Below, one piece after another: positions 24,365-36,919 of a DNA stretch of 64,000 nucleotides. Where the stretch lies: assembly GCA_025093555.1 (NCBI GenBank), contig JAIWNF010000052.1, positions 245,540-309,539 on the forward strand. The letters are read 5' to 3'. Source of the DNA: Circinella umbellata (Eukaryota; Mucoromycota; Mucoromycetes; Mucorales; Lichtheimiaceae). The translations under genes and the position numbers were made by a program. The notes below the pieces were generated by a model. The model did no database searches and was not told the DNA's origin. It worked only from the letters and a program-made list of their open reading frames with translations. Within the stretch, counting starts at the first letter, position 1, and each line of letters opens with the position of its first letter.

Positions 24365-26774
24365 ATGTTTCGAAGAGCATGTTTGACAAGTCGACATGTT
24401 TCTAGTTTAACACGATCTTATGCCTCAAAGTACTTAGTATTTTTATATCTTGCACCGTATATACCAGACTAACTAAACAATATAAACAATAGGGCAAAAC
24501 TTGACGTTGGGACAAAACGAGTGATCGATCAAGTAAAACGACTAGAATATCAATTGGAAGCACAAAAGAAACAAGCAAGTAGAGAAGAATCTAATGAGAT
24601 CAGTGTGATCACCCTTTTTTTTATAATTAAAAACCTAATGCCTTAATATATGAAATAATTTAGGAAGAATCTGTAGCATTACTCGATCAAATCAGCGAAC
24701 AAGACGTTCAAGAACTATATGAACAAGTATCAGCTGAATTGCCCCCTCGGCAGCAACAATTAATTGCACCCGATTATTTACAAAACCTTCGTATAAAATT
24801 TTTGGATACCCGGCAGCAACAAGAAGCGTTGGCAAGCAACAATAATGAGGAAAAATCCGTAGATAGTTTGGTATCACAACAGGAACAGCAGCGAGAGTCA
24901 CAGTCATTGAGTGATTTGACGATGCGTGATTTTGAACAGTTGATTTATGCGAATGTAAATCATATTTGCCTTTCTTTCGATAATAATATATATTATAAAA
25001 ATCACTTTATACTAATTTTTTTTCTCTGTTTCCTTTAGGCACTTGCCAAACGACCCAAAGAAGCTGAACAAGCATTAGAGTTGATGGAGGTAAAAATAAA
25101 AGTATTATATTGAGGGATCTTATAAGAACTATGATTGATTTCGATAAATAATCTGACATTTTTTTTTATTTGTTATATTTAGAAATGTGGTCAGACACCC
25201 ACTGTACGGTGTTATAATCATTTAATGGATGCCTATGCGAATGTAAAGGATGTAGAAAAAACAATTCAAGTGTATAAGAAAATGAAGGAAAATGAAGGTT
25301 TACAGCCTGATATATACAGTTATTCAACCCTGATCAAAGCATTTATTGAAAGTAATCAACTAGAAGATGCATTTATCATATTCGATAAAATGAAGAACTC
25401 TGATATGATCCCGACACAACCTATTTTTTCCAAAATGATCAGTGGATGCATTCAAGCAAACAAGGTCGATAAAGCATGGGAAGTATTTGATTCAATGCGA
25501 TTATCATATCATCAACCGGATGAAGTTAGTTTTACGTTAATGCTTCAAGCGTGTGCAAAGGTATTTATTAATACATATAGTCTTGATCTGGACATGAGAG
25601 AACTGTTCTTGGTACGAGGGAGAAAAAATATTTTGGTATATATTAATTATTTTCTTTAACTCGAATTTGTATAGCGTGGCGAAGTGGAGCGAGCATTGAA
25701 TTTGTTTGAAGATATGACTGGGTCATACTTGTACCCTACGGATGTCACATTTAATGTACTTATTAATGCATGTGCTAAGCGACCAGATTATTTCCAAGCA
25801 GCTTTTGACTTGCTGGAGCAAATGCAAACAGTATACAATTTCCAACCTGATCTCGTTACATATAATACATTATTAAGCGCTTGTGCACGAAGTGGAAATC
25901 TAAGCCAAGCTCATAATATTTTTAATATTATCGAAGAAGATGCGGATCAACATACTTTTGCCAACCTATTTTCATGCTATGCCAGCTACACTCCTCCTCG
26001 CGTATCACCAACAAACACTTCTGTCATTCAACGACAACAACAACAAACCGAAGGATTAGTAGAACGTACACTCTTATCAAGTCAACTACCTGAGCGACGG
26101 TCCGCTGTTGTAGCTGAAGCCACCAAAATTCTTGATAGCATTGTTTCTGACAAACGCTGTGATATTAATACCCCTCTTCTTACTGCATATTTATCAGTTC
26201 ACGTTCTTCAGAAGCAATCAAAGGAAGTGATGGATATTTATCTCAATATGTTTGAAAAATATCAAGTAGAACGAATTCCAAAGACGTTTTTGCTGATGCT
26301 TCAACATTGTTATAATCAAAGAGATGCTGATTTTGCATGGCAAGTATGGAGTGATTATCAAGAATTTTTGGATCAAAGACAGCAACAGGAGAAGGATATA
26401 TCTAGCGCAAAGAGGACTATTGAAGGTTGGTCACCCAATCAACAACGAAGGATGGCTTTATTGATGGTGAATACACTTGCAAGGTAATGATATTTATATA
26501 AAAGGGATATGTGGGATAATATTCAATATAAGAAATTGAGGAACAAAGAATTAACATCTTGTCTAAATATTATAGAGGAAATGATCTTAAAAATGCACTC
26601 CAGTTGTTAGCAGCCGAATTTCCTAATAGTAAAGATAAACCTCAATTCAACGAACTCAAGACCTTACGAAACAAGTGCATTCAATTAGAAGATGATGAAT
26701 CATTACGAAAATTAGAGCGACTCGTAAAACGAGACCATAAACCAAAGCCAACAGATTGGCGATTTAAAAAATAG
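24365..26774 (+). CDS. Pentatricopeptide repeat (PPR) protein, probably mitochondrial
   Basis: RNA-binding helical-repeat protein, expected to act in mitochondrial RNA processing, stability or translation. Exons: 24365-24429, 24493-24604, 24664-24954, 25039-25089, 25183-25560, 25675-26483, 26576-26774, summing to 635 codons (634 aa). The N-terminus MFRRACLTSRHVSSLTRSYA is basic, Ser-rich and lacks acidic residues, a typical matrix-targeting presequence. At least five PPR-type units are visible, for example CYNHLMDAYANVKDVEKTIQ, YSYSTLIKAFIESNQLEDAF, VTFNVLINACAKRPDYFQAA and VTYNTLLSACARSGNLSQAH. The C-terminal third is helical without clear PPR consensus. The donor at 24605 (GTGATC) is weak but required by frame. 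The specific target RNA cannot be told. Confidence 0.88.
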
Positions 26775-26886
26775 AATATAATACAACTCACACACATTTT
26801 TTTTTTCATCTGTACATTTTTATTTACTACTGCTAGCATACATTTTATTTTTTGTTTCATTTGTATAATAATAATATCATCGCTAT

Positions 26887-27621
26887 TTAATACTTGCTTA
26901 TTGTTTGTTTTTGCAATTTGCCAGCAGCAGCATCATCCACAAACCAGAAAACAGAACCCTTGGGGTTAACACGTTGGCATGGCAATTGAAGCTGAGGCTG
27001 CTCCAATATTTGTTGCAACATATCTTGTTTTCCTTCACCTGCCGTAACAAACGCGACAGCCTTTGCATTATCAAGAACAGGATAAGTCAATGTAATACGT
27101 TCTGGTGGAGGCTTCGGGGAGTCCGTAATGGGTGCAACCCAACGTGAAGTTTCGTTTAATAAAGGATGGCCAGGAAACAAAGAACAGCAGTGTCCATCAG
27201 GACCCATTCCCAATAAAATCAAATCAAAATCAGGAAGCTCTTTGAAATAATCCTTAAGTTGTTGTTCATAATCAACAGCGGCTTTTTCGGCGTCTTTACC
27301 AAATGCACCAATAGTATATGTCTTAGGTTGTTTATCACTATCGATAGTATCGAGCAATTGAATCTTGAGCTCACGATAGTTGGAATCGGCATCGTCAAGA
27401 GGAACACAACGTTCATCGGCCCAAAAGATTTGCCATTTGGAAAAATCAACATTGGGGTTTTGACGTAATTCCTTAGATAAGAGTTTTGGAAGAGAACCTC
27501 CAGAGACAGCAACAGTGAATGCACCATGATCAGCAATGGCTTCACTTGAACGTTTAGCGACAAAGTCGTTCAAGCCACTGGAAAGAGCGTCTGTGCTTGG
27601 GAATGTGTAGGTGATTGACAT
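26887..27621 (-). CDS. PGLS/SOL: 6-phosphogluconolactonase
   Basis: Hydrolyses 6-phosphogluconolactone to 6-phosphogluconate, the second step of the oxidative pentose phosphate pathway, in the cytosol. Uninterrupted frame of 244 aa, normal for the family. Hallmarks: VAVSGGSLPKLL near residue 39, the DERCVPLDDADSN motif near 70-85, and LLGMGPDGHCCSLFPGH near 137, which belong to the glucosamine/galactosamine-6-phosphate isomerase-like fold. The gene is intronless, unlike most neighbours. It converges on the PPR gene with only about 110 bp between the stop codons, so the two transcripts' 3' ends probably overlap. Confidence 0.95.
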   Translation of the reverse strand: MSITYTFPSTDALSSGLNDFVAKRSSEAIADHGAFTVAVSGGSLPKLLSKELRQNPNVDFSKWQIFWADERCVPLDDADSNYRELKIQLLDTIDSDKQPKTYTIGAFGKDAEKAAVDYEQQLKDYFKELPDFDLILLGMGPDGHCCSLFPGHPLLNETSRWVAPITDSPKPPPERITLTYPVLDNAKAVAFVTAGEGKQDMLQQILEQPQLQLPCQRVNPKGSVFWFVDDAAAGKLQKQTISKY

Positions 27622-29019
27622 CGTTTAAGAAAATGTTTCTACGCGGGTAAAACACGGGAAAAAGAAGCGACGTGGTTTAGCGGAGCCTTGTAATTATAAT
27701 AATTCTTTCAAAACCTTCTGCGGGATTCCTGATTATAATAATGATGCTACTTACAAAATCTTTTTTTTTTTTTTATTTTTTGGTTCTCCTAGCTAAATCA
27801 TTCATTTATCCATCCATTCAGTCTGTTTCTTTGTAAATAAAGAGTATGATTATTGTTACCTTAAAAAAGACATTTATTGATAATGTAACAAGTTCGACAC
27901 CAGTATAACTGCTCATCGCAGTTTTGGTACAGGATAAACTTCGATGTAGTCTTTAAGCTTTGCTTCTCAGACATTCAATGGTGTTGTATAATACTTATAT
28001 TGTACATCAGTGTTTTGGGTATTGTTTTTCCAAACAGTCTGATAAACTTATAAGAAGAAAAACATACCAGTGGTCTACCAGGGATTGTGTATAGAAAAAA
28101 GGTAGTAAGATAATAACCCGAGAATCCTATCGTCTTTTATTGTATATGCAACAAGAGCAGTAATAATAACAGTGGCAAATAATAACCTCCTAACTGTCAT
28201 GCTATTATAGTATTATAATAAGAAAAGTAGTGCTTTCTGAATCATCTACATTTGCTTGTTTGGTAACTATTCTTTATTTATTGAATTAGTTGAAGAAACG
28301 TAATGTTAACAGAAGCTGATATTGCTCTGTGCGTTTATATTCTTAATAAGTCACTCCATTTTCATCTCTTTTCTTTGCTACAGTATATATTAGCAGTCGG
28401 TACATATCATAAAATTTACCAATAAAAAACAATCAGGTTCTTTCATCCAAAAAGAAAACCCGGTCAAGACATAAAATGATTGCGGTTTCTTTGATAGATA
28501 AAAACTGGTTGATATTTAGAACACGGTGGAATCTTTGTGCAAACCTGCTTATTTTTATATATATCGAGACTCTGAACATCCCAAAGTACAGCTAATGGAA
28601 GCCAGGAAATGGAGGAGCAAAGGTCTTGAGGATAAGAAATATGTTGAATAACTTATATTACAGAAAATATAACTTGTATTATAAATGATGCTGGGATTAG
28701 CAATGATATGTGCTTTTGAAATCAATAATACCGTATAACTGTATTAAAATAGTACTTTCAAATTAAGAAATTAATTAATTCAAATATACATTATAAACTT
28801 CAACTTGTAGAATATCGCAGTGCTTTATTTTAGATATTACTTATAATAAGCACTCCATTATTCTCTATTTATAATGATTAATTTATCAGTGTTATGGATC
28901 CAACACAATCTTCAATACCCCGCTGATCTGATTTTAAAAATAGACTAGGCACTACTACTAGGCAGCAAAATTCAATGTCAAAATAAAAATATTTTTTTTA
29001 CACACTAATATATACCGTA
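27622..29019. other. Intergenic region, divergent between PGLS and the mL61-like gene
   Basis: 1.4 kb of AT-rich sequence without a plausible gene. It should contain the promoters of both flanking genes. No strong motif is apparent beyond poly-T tracts near 27765. Confidence 0.5.
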
Positions 29020-29182
29020 ATGTCCCTTCGATCGTTAAAATCAGCTCGTGAAATTGTCGCTCACCTTAATACTGGTGTTGGTGCTCAAAAGCTTTCTCCT
29101 GAAGTATCAAAGATTGCCTTAACTTATACAATTAAGGGCAAGACTGAATGTGCTGGTGCAAAGTAAACATTGACAAACATTT

Positions 29183-29233
<51 letters not shown>

Positions 29234-29586
29234 TAGTACTATGCTATTATTATAATAATACTTGAGAATATTGACTCATCACATTCAATTGTATAATAGA
29301 CATTTTTTACAAGAAAACCTTCCACGTATGCAATACAATAATCCTAATGTGGAATTTGTAGTTCAAAAGTCAGTTGATTCCATCGCTAAACCTACTGTCA
29401 CCGTTCATTTCGGTAAGAACCATGTTTTATTTTGTTCTTATTTGTGCATTTTAATAATAATAATAATGTCAATAGTACTAATATAAAAACAAAACATATT
29501 TAGGGAACCGAGGTACCAAAGTAATTGATATACCAAGCACCCACTCTGATAAAATTTGTCAACAAGTTTTTGAAGCAAAACCATAA
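29020..29586 (+). CDS. MRP49: Mitochondrial large-subunit ribosomal protein, MRP49/mL61-like (L51/S25/CI-B8 domain)
   Basis: Exons: 29020-29162, 29300-29412, 29504-29586; 113 codons (112 aa). The fold of the L51/S25/CI-B8 family is indicated by a first strand with KIALTYTIKGK, then AGAKHFLQENLPRMQYNNPN (helix plus the N-P-N turn), then VTVHFGNRGTKVIDI. The family also includes the complex I subunit NDUFA2 and MRPS25. The GAKHFLQENLPRMQYNNP pattern favours the mitoribosomal group over complex I. No cleavable presequence is obvious. Intron 1 contains a long GT microsatellite (29189-29230). Confidence 0.8.
29189..29230. repeat. (GT)21 microsatellite in an intron
   Basis: A pure GT tract of 42 bp inside the first intron of the mL61-like gene, about 27 bp after the donor site. 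Likely length-polymorphic. Confidence 0.95.
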
Positions 29587-29817
29587 AGACATACGCACAG
29601 ACACACAGACACACACACTTCATCTTCCTTTTTTTGTAATCATCCTTCATTATCATTATATTATATTTTGTTATTATTTCCTCTCTTTGTACAGAACAAC
29701 AAACATCTACGACAAGTTATAAAATATAAAAAATAAATAAAAATAAAATATGTATAGAGAAATATTAACTCTTGTTTTTTTTTAAAAAAAAAACTATATA
29801 TGTATGCTTATACTATT

Positions 29818-31065
29818 TCAGGATCCAACAAGAGTGGATGAAACTATTTGAGCGAATCCAATAATAAACACCAATACTAATGAATCCTTTACAAGGGCTG
29901 ATAAGATAATCCAATAACGTAATAACACATTTGTTACATTGGCCATTTGAGGTGGTAAATATTGAACGATAGCAGATAATAATAATGAACTACTAGTTGT
30001 ATTACCCTATAATTATTATAATTCATTAATTTGACTCTAACACTTCTCCTTTCCTAATAATCGTACTAATTGTAATAGTTTTATTTACCTGTTGATACAA
30101 CATACGGGCTGATTGTAACAATAGTTCCAATGTTACAAAATACCAAAATAATGGCTAATAATAACAATAATAATAACGCTTAATTCAACCTATCAAATAC
30201 TTCCCATACTTTTTTTTATCCTTCAATTTTACTTACAAAATAAATTCCTGTATATCCTTCAGCACTTTTTTCAGAAAGTAAACCAGCAAATCTTTCTAGT
30301 CCAACCATACACCATTCTGAATAAACAGCATATACGCCTAACCAAATCATACTAACAAAATGAAGTAAATTCCAATATTTTCCAGACGTATCTGAAGGTC
30401 CTCCTTCTTGTCCTTGATGCCCTTGTTGCCCTTGCCCTTGTTGTTGTAAGTGAGCTAATAATGCGGGATTAAAAGGAAATTGACCACCTAATAAATCATT
30501 CAAGTTGGGTGGTGGACCTCCTGCTTCACCTGAAGCAAACATAGCTTCTAAAGCAGGTGTTGTTCCTTCTGTTGTTGAAAAACTAAGTGAAGGAGTAGGT
30601 TGTATAGGTGATGGTGCACCAAGTGATTCACAAGGATCAGCATCCATTGCCCGCGTCGACGTCTTTCGAGACCGTAATGTATCTGTTGAAGTACTAGCAA
30701 AGACTGCAGGTGAAGGTGAACGGGATCGAGGTCGCTGCTGTTGTGATGGTGTTTCCGATCGCGCAAGAGAGGATGTTGACGTAGAAGGTGATGGTGTTGG
30801 AGATGGTCGATTGGCTTTTTGTTTTTTGCATTTTGTATTTTTTTTTGGATTGGGTTAGGTTGATTTAGTTATGTTTGGTTATTGTACATGATAAAAAATA
30901 TGCAATTAATTAAATGAGAATATAAAACACGAAAAAAAAAAAATGAAACTTACGAAATGCGGTGCCAGTAATACGACTCAATCGATTCTCTGCGGAAGCA
31001 AGAATTCTTTGCTTACGTTTTTCTCTTCGACGCTCAAGCTTTTCTTGTTCAGTAAGTTCTGGCAT
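29818..31065 (-). CDS. GET2: GET complex subunit GET2 (CAMLG-like)
   Basis: Receptor subunit for insertion of tail-anchored proteins in the ER, partner of Get1, binding the Get3 ATPase. Exons on the minus strand: 31065-30954, 30814-30237, 30154-30089, 30006-29818; 315 codons (314 aa). The N-terminus MPELTEQEKLERRREKRKQR followed by ILASAENRLSRITG matches the conserved basic Get3-binding helix of Get2. Next is a Ser/Pro/Thr-rich linker, a Gly/Gln-rich stretch with PPNLNDLLGGQFPFNP, and a C-terminal membrane part with about three segments (LLHFVSMIWLGVYAVYSEW, FWYFVTLELLLQ and LVLVFIIGFAQIVSS). A poly-T-rich intron 1 separates the basic head from the linker. Confidence 0.85.
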
Positions 31066-33806
31066 GTCGGTTAGTTAAGAAAAAAGAAATATGGGGTTCA
31101 AAAGAAATATCAATTAATAAAATTTTCAAAAATGAAGACGCGCCTGGTGTTTTTTTGGCATATGAATAAAATTGTATCACCATCATTCTCACTGATAATA
31201 TGCATTTACTAAATATTCTAAAGAGAATTAATTGATTTTTATGATCATAACATGGATAATATATTCTATAAGATACTGTATTTTTATCATGATATATTAT
31301 TATTTTGACAACATCAAATCTGCCTATATGTCTTATCAAAAAGAAGAATGATTGAACTATTCTATCTACATCCCTCTATTGTTGTGATAAACCCACTTGT
31401 ACTTAAAAAGACTCTAAAATTTGATTAAGTATCGACTGAGTAATAATTATTGAAAGCTTAGTGATTGGCATGAAGTTTTTATACATTATCAAGTCATCAG
31501 AGGAAGCAAAACTGGTGATATTTGCTGATATCATATTATAATTTGCGATACTTAGTATCATTGATCTTTTTTTAAGAAAAAGAAACACGAGACGGAATCA
31601 AACTATACGTATAATAATCATACGAGTTATTTTTCATGATACGAAGTCTCATGTTATACTATAATATAATACTTCCGTCTTAAAGCAGAACCAAAACTTG
31701 TAATAACAGCTTTTCCTTTCATACTAACCTATTTTTCTCCAATCAAGTAGGCACCCCCCATATAAAATAGCAATAAAGCAAAAAAGAACCTCTCATATAT
31801 ACTTTTCCGTTTTTTTTCAATCAATACGGATAACTTAGCGTTGTAAAATATTTTCAAATAAAAACGGATTAGATGTTCAAAATCATTGTGTGGAGCCTTA
31901 TTGTAGTGTTTTCACAAATACTCAAACAATGATGTACATAGCCAATAAGATTTTTAGATTTGGTATTGACTTACATTGGTATTCCTAACTCCAAGTAACA
32001 CGTTTTATCGTTTTATGCCATTGCTCCTAATCAATATATTATTCCCCAGATCTCTAATTTTTTTCTAAGAAATAAAGTTGCTGGTGATAGTCAGTATACC
32101 TAGTAGGGGTTATCAATTTTCAAAAAAAATAAAAAATATTATTCGGGGGAGGGCACGTCTTTATTCAATGAATTGCACACCGAAGCAATAATAAAACTAA
32201 AAGATTCTTTTTTACGCAACCCAATAGTCAACTTTTTTATGATTCACGAAAAGCAAACTTTTACGTATGCATTTACCAACAACATTAAGTTCTACTATAT
32301 CAAACTACAGTATAATGACAAAGACTATTATAATTAATAAATCAAAAATGGAACAAAAGCATTTCATTTTATTGGTATATTAGTATGTATAGACTTGTTA
32401 GTAATAACATTTCACTATTATCATACGTACATGTTGTATTTTTAAAAGCTGGCATTAACAATCCACAGTACAAACGTAGCTGCATGCACACATACAGAAT
32501 ACTGCCTGACATCTTTTTTTTATGTACCGTATTATCTCCCTCAATATTCTCTTCTTCAGGCGCTATTATAATAGGGTATAAAAAATGATTAATTAATCCA
32601 TCCCCATACACTACTTAATATTGAAAATCCATATTACTTTCTTTTAGTAGCCAACAAGAAGGCGATGTATTACTACAATATGATAATTGACCTGATACCC
32701 TTTATTACTACGTAGGCGAGCTTTTCAAAAAAAAATGGTGATAACCGAGTCAGCGATTATAATAGTAGCTAACTCTTAATGGGTGTGTCAACAAACTAAA
32801 GGTTATTGAGAGCGAAATTTTATGTGCGTGAGCATATGTATATGAGAAAGTTGGTATGCATGGATCTTTTGACTTTCTTCAAAAGTATACTTTGCATTTT
32901 CGTACTTTCCCCTTCGAACAATGATACATATTTTATGATACAAAAAAGAAAAGTAAAGAAAAAGTATATTTTGATAATATTGCTATATATTATTCCTTGA
33001 CAACAATCAAAATGATATGTTATATGGACCTTGACCAGAATATACATGGATCACATAATATTTCTGATGCTTATTATTGTGCTTGAAGGTTTTTTGGGTT
33101 GCGTCAAAACTGAGATGGATTAATCAGTTTCGTTTCAATAAACATTTGTCCCAATATAGAAAACACGTTTCAATTTTTTTCCTAGTTTTCTTATTTGATA
33201 GGATACAGACAGTGAAGGTTTCAGAACTGAAAGACTTCATTGTTGGTGTTATTATTATTTTTAAGTTATTTGTTTTTTATTGTTTTTTTTTTCATCTTCA
33301 TACAAGATAATGGAACAGTTTTATTTTTCTTGACGTAAGTTATCTATGGATATAATATATTACTGTCGAAATATTTTTAAAGAAGGATTACACTTAACAA
33401 TGAAAAAATATGGAGGCTACCAAGGTTTTAATTAGTGCCTTGAATTAATACTTAATAAATGTTACCATGGTTATTGTAGAATGTCACCATACATCAAGAA
33501 AAAACTATTTTTTTTTATCATTCTTTTCTGGTAATAGCCATGTAGCAATGTATATGAATAATAGTAGTAATAATAAGTTTCACAAAGTAAAATTATCAGT
33601 ACGTATCATTATATTTATCAATGAATATGACTTATAAATGTGTTTCTTCTTTGAGCAAAAAAATTGAACTGAGATTTTTTTAATACATAAAAAAGTATCT
33701 TTTTGTTTTACACCCTCTTTTTTCAAGCTTCCCTTTTTTTTCTTTTTTTTTTTCCTCTTTTACATAAATATTTTTTTTTTGCGATCTGGCATTAACACAC
33801 ATCGCA
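31066..33806. other. 2.7-kb gene-free region
   Basis: Divergent spacer between GET2 and the second RasGEF gene. Only short frames of Ile/Phe/Tyr-rich character are present. The pyrimidine-rich run at 33700-33780 directly precedes the RasGEF start and resembles a CT-rich fungal promoter/leader. I recognise no repeat or RNA gene. Confidence 0.5.
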
Positions 33807-36800
33807 ATGGAAGATGTTCAGTCTTCCATACTGCAAGCTTCTGAGCTTGTAGAAAAGGGCCAAATCAAGGTAAAATTCAAACCGTTTCGTGTTAAAAATA
33901 CTTATCATTTTCTAGTTTAGCAACTACGCCTTTTGGTTTCCCTTTTCTTTTTCCCCTCCATTCTTTTTTCTTCTTATATCTTTCTCCTCGGTCAATTACC
34001 TACATAGCTTAATTTTCTTTTGGGGGGTTAGTGAAGGAAGACGAGGGGTAAAATCATTTAAACGAAGAAAAATAACCAAAACTTTTTTTATATATTAGGA
34101 TGCATATATGACATATCTTTCAACTACACAGCATTCGTTGGATTCACTTTATGAAATTAAGTTTGTTCATTCTTGTGAGTAAACGCTATATAGTTAATAT
34201 AATATATGAATGCCAAGCGGAGGAGGAAAAAGAGGGGGCGGGCAACTGTTAACCATAAATAGATACAAGTTTATTCTTTTAATAATATAAGCATATAATT
34301 CTCACGAGCTAAAAAATAAAAGGCTCATACCTAAACTCATTATTGTACTTGCCATTCATTATTTAGCCATTGTATCCCAGCCAAAGCAGTACGCTACATT
34401 GATCTCCGCCATGCGAACATGTTTGTCGCATATTGAAAACATCTTAGAAACACATTCACCTGTATCGCCTTTGAGCCGGATGTCACCCAGCACTACCAGT
34501 AGTGATCATTTAACAACAACAGGAACAACTATGGGACACAGCAAAGCCCCTCCTCCACCATTACCACCAAAGCCGTCACGAATTCAAAAACCAAGCATTC
34601 CACCTAAACCATCACTTTCAAAAACTTCCCGTCCAATATCTCCAACGAAAGAACTTTATGATAGTCCTCATCTACTTCAAGGTATACAACTGAATTTCTT
34701 CTTATATATATGGCAATATATATGTAAATTGAAGAATTAATTTTTTTTGCACGTGTTTTTTGTGATCAGAATTAGATAATACTGTGCCTGGTAGCACCCA
34801 GCATTCTACCTCTAACGTAGACATTACAACATCTACATCCACATCAACAAGACCAAATTTTTCAAAACACTCACAAACACCCTCATTACAATCCCATTCA
34901 CAGAGTCAACAACCTTATGAACAACAAAAGAGTGAAGCAACATTTCCACAACCTGTTTCAAGACCTTTAAGTGCTCCTCAACCTTATAATCCCCCGACAG
35001 ATAGCCTCCATCGCCCTAATTCCGAATATCCGACGACAACAAATGTACCCCCAATTGCAGTAGTGGAAGAAGGTGAACTTGATCCTACTCATTTGGTCCC
35101 TGCTCAAACTAATGCTGGTGATAGTTTAAGTCCACCCTCCAACACCACTTTGAATACAGATCATGTTCCATTTATTCCTGCACCACCGCTTCTAACAACC
35201 CATCGAGTCCTGCAGGCCAGGTTAGACGAACTTGAAACGACAGTTAAGGAATACAAAAGAAAAAAACAACAGCTTCTAAACGGCATAAACAACAGTCATG
35301 ATAACGAAGAGGAATTGGATCGTGTGATATTACAATATACAGGGATGTCTGCTGAAGTCAAACAAACGTTAAATCGAGTCCGTACACTTTATATGAGTGC
35401 AGCAACGGTCCCAACTGTTTTACAGTTCCCTGCTCATTTAGTTGCCTATCAAATAACTTTGATTGAATCTTCTATTTTTTGCGCAATACCACCAATTGCA
35501 TTATTGGAACATTCCGCACGTCACCCACATCCACGGATTGTCGCTTCAACTGACTTTTTCAACTATTTGACCCGTGTGATCGAACATGCTATTTTATTAC
35601 CACAAGAAGCATCTTCTCGGGCACAACATATTAATCACTGGATTAAAGTGGCATCTAAATGTCTTGACCTCAACAATTATCAAACGCTAAAAGCCATCAT
35701 ATCATCTTTAGGGACACCGCCTGTACAACGATTACGCCGAACATGGGCTTATATACCGAAAAAGAGCTTAACTAAACTTGAAACACTCAGCGAATTGATG
35801 AGTGAGAGTGATAATTATGGAAAATATCGAGAACATATGGGAATGATCAGCACAAGTATTATCAATGGCAAAAGTGTAGCAACGATACGAGCAGAGCATT
35901 ATACGCGCCCTACAGTTCCATTCTTGGGCACATTTATTCATGACATTACCTACTTGATAGCCGCTGTTAAATCATCAAATCCAAGAGATGATCCACGTGT
36001 GATAGAAGTATTACAAACAATGGATATTTTCCAAAAGGGACCTCAATATTCGATGAATCCACCTAACTGGTATGTCAAGGCGTCCCAAAAACATCATTTA
36101 CGTCCAGCATTATCAAGCGCATTGCATAAAAGTGCATCAGGTATTGGAAGGTTTAGTGGTGGTATGTTTGGTCGATCATCAACAGCTTCGGAGAGCGACA
36201 ATAATAATGACGACAACGAAAGTATGAAGGATAACAATGTGATAGATGAAGATGGTGTAGAAGAACAACAACAAATGATTACTCAATATATTCTTATGCG
36301 ATCTTGGGTCAGCCAAAACATGGTGGATGAACTAAGCATGTTACGAGAACCACCAAGACAAACAACCACGCGATCAACATATAATCAACATCGAAGCACG
36401 AGCGGTAGTAATCACCATACCAGTTCCATGATCAGTAATACAAGCTCATTAATGCGATTTAGTACAGGAAGCGTTTCTATGGGTGGTAGTGGAGGAGGTA
36501 TGGAAAGTCGTGGAACAAGTGTGGAAGAGCAATATTCCCCTGACTATGGAACAAGTCGTAGCAGCAGTGCTCGAAGTAGTGATGATCAAGATGCTGCAAG
36601 TAAAAATGCAAGTTTTTGGCCATTCCGACGTAGCACAGACACCCGTCCTGGTGATCCCACAATAACAGCAAACACGGCACTAACAAAGCCTTATCCAAGT
36701 CGAAAAAGCGCACCCACAAGTTCCAATTTGGATATTGTTTTGACATATCCATATAACGATAGTAATCAAGAACATGAAAAACCTCATATACCTCCACGCC

Positions 36801-36919
36801 CACCACCAAGAAAACTGCCTCCTTCTCAACCACAGAAAGATGATAATAGCAACGATGAAGAATTTAAAAATGCTTTAGCACAACGGCTTCAACAGCAAGT
36901 CACTGCGCGATATCAGTAA
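33807..36919 (+). CDS. RasGEF-domain protein with N-terminal MIT-like helical domain and proline-rich SH3 ligands
   Basis: Exons: 33807-33869, 34099-34174, 34367-34681, 34770-36919; 868 codons (867 aa). Residues 1-75 form an amphipathic helical region resembling MIT/USP8-type domains (ILQASELVEKGQIKDAYMTY). A Ser/Thr/Pro-rich region follows, with PPPPLPPKPSR and IPPKPSLSK, classic SH3-binding motifs. A RasGEF catalytic domain lies at about residues 350-560 (LVAYQITLIESSIFCAI, SRAQHINHWIKVASKCLDLNNYQ, RPTVPFLGTFIHDITYL). No RasGEF-N/REM module is seen, unlike the first GEF. The tail is disordered and Ser/Asn-rich with more proline motifs (PHIPPRPPPRKLPPSQ). The missing REM suggests non-Ras specificity or altered regulation. 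An interaction with the SH3 of the other GEF is only speculation. Confidence 0.85.

Noticed and set aside
30505..30858. Plus-strand 117-aa frame over GET2
   Set aside because: Antisense shadow of the Ser/Pro-rich linker exon of GET2, which has strong splice and domain support.
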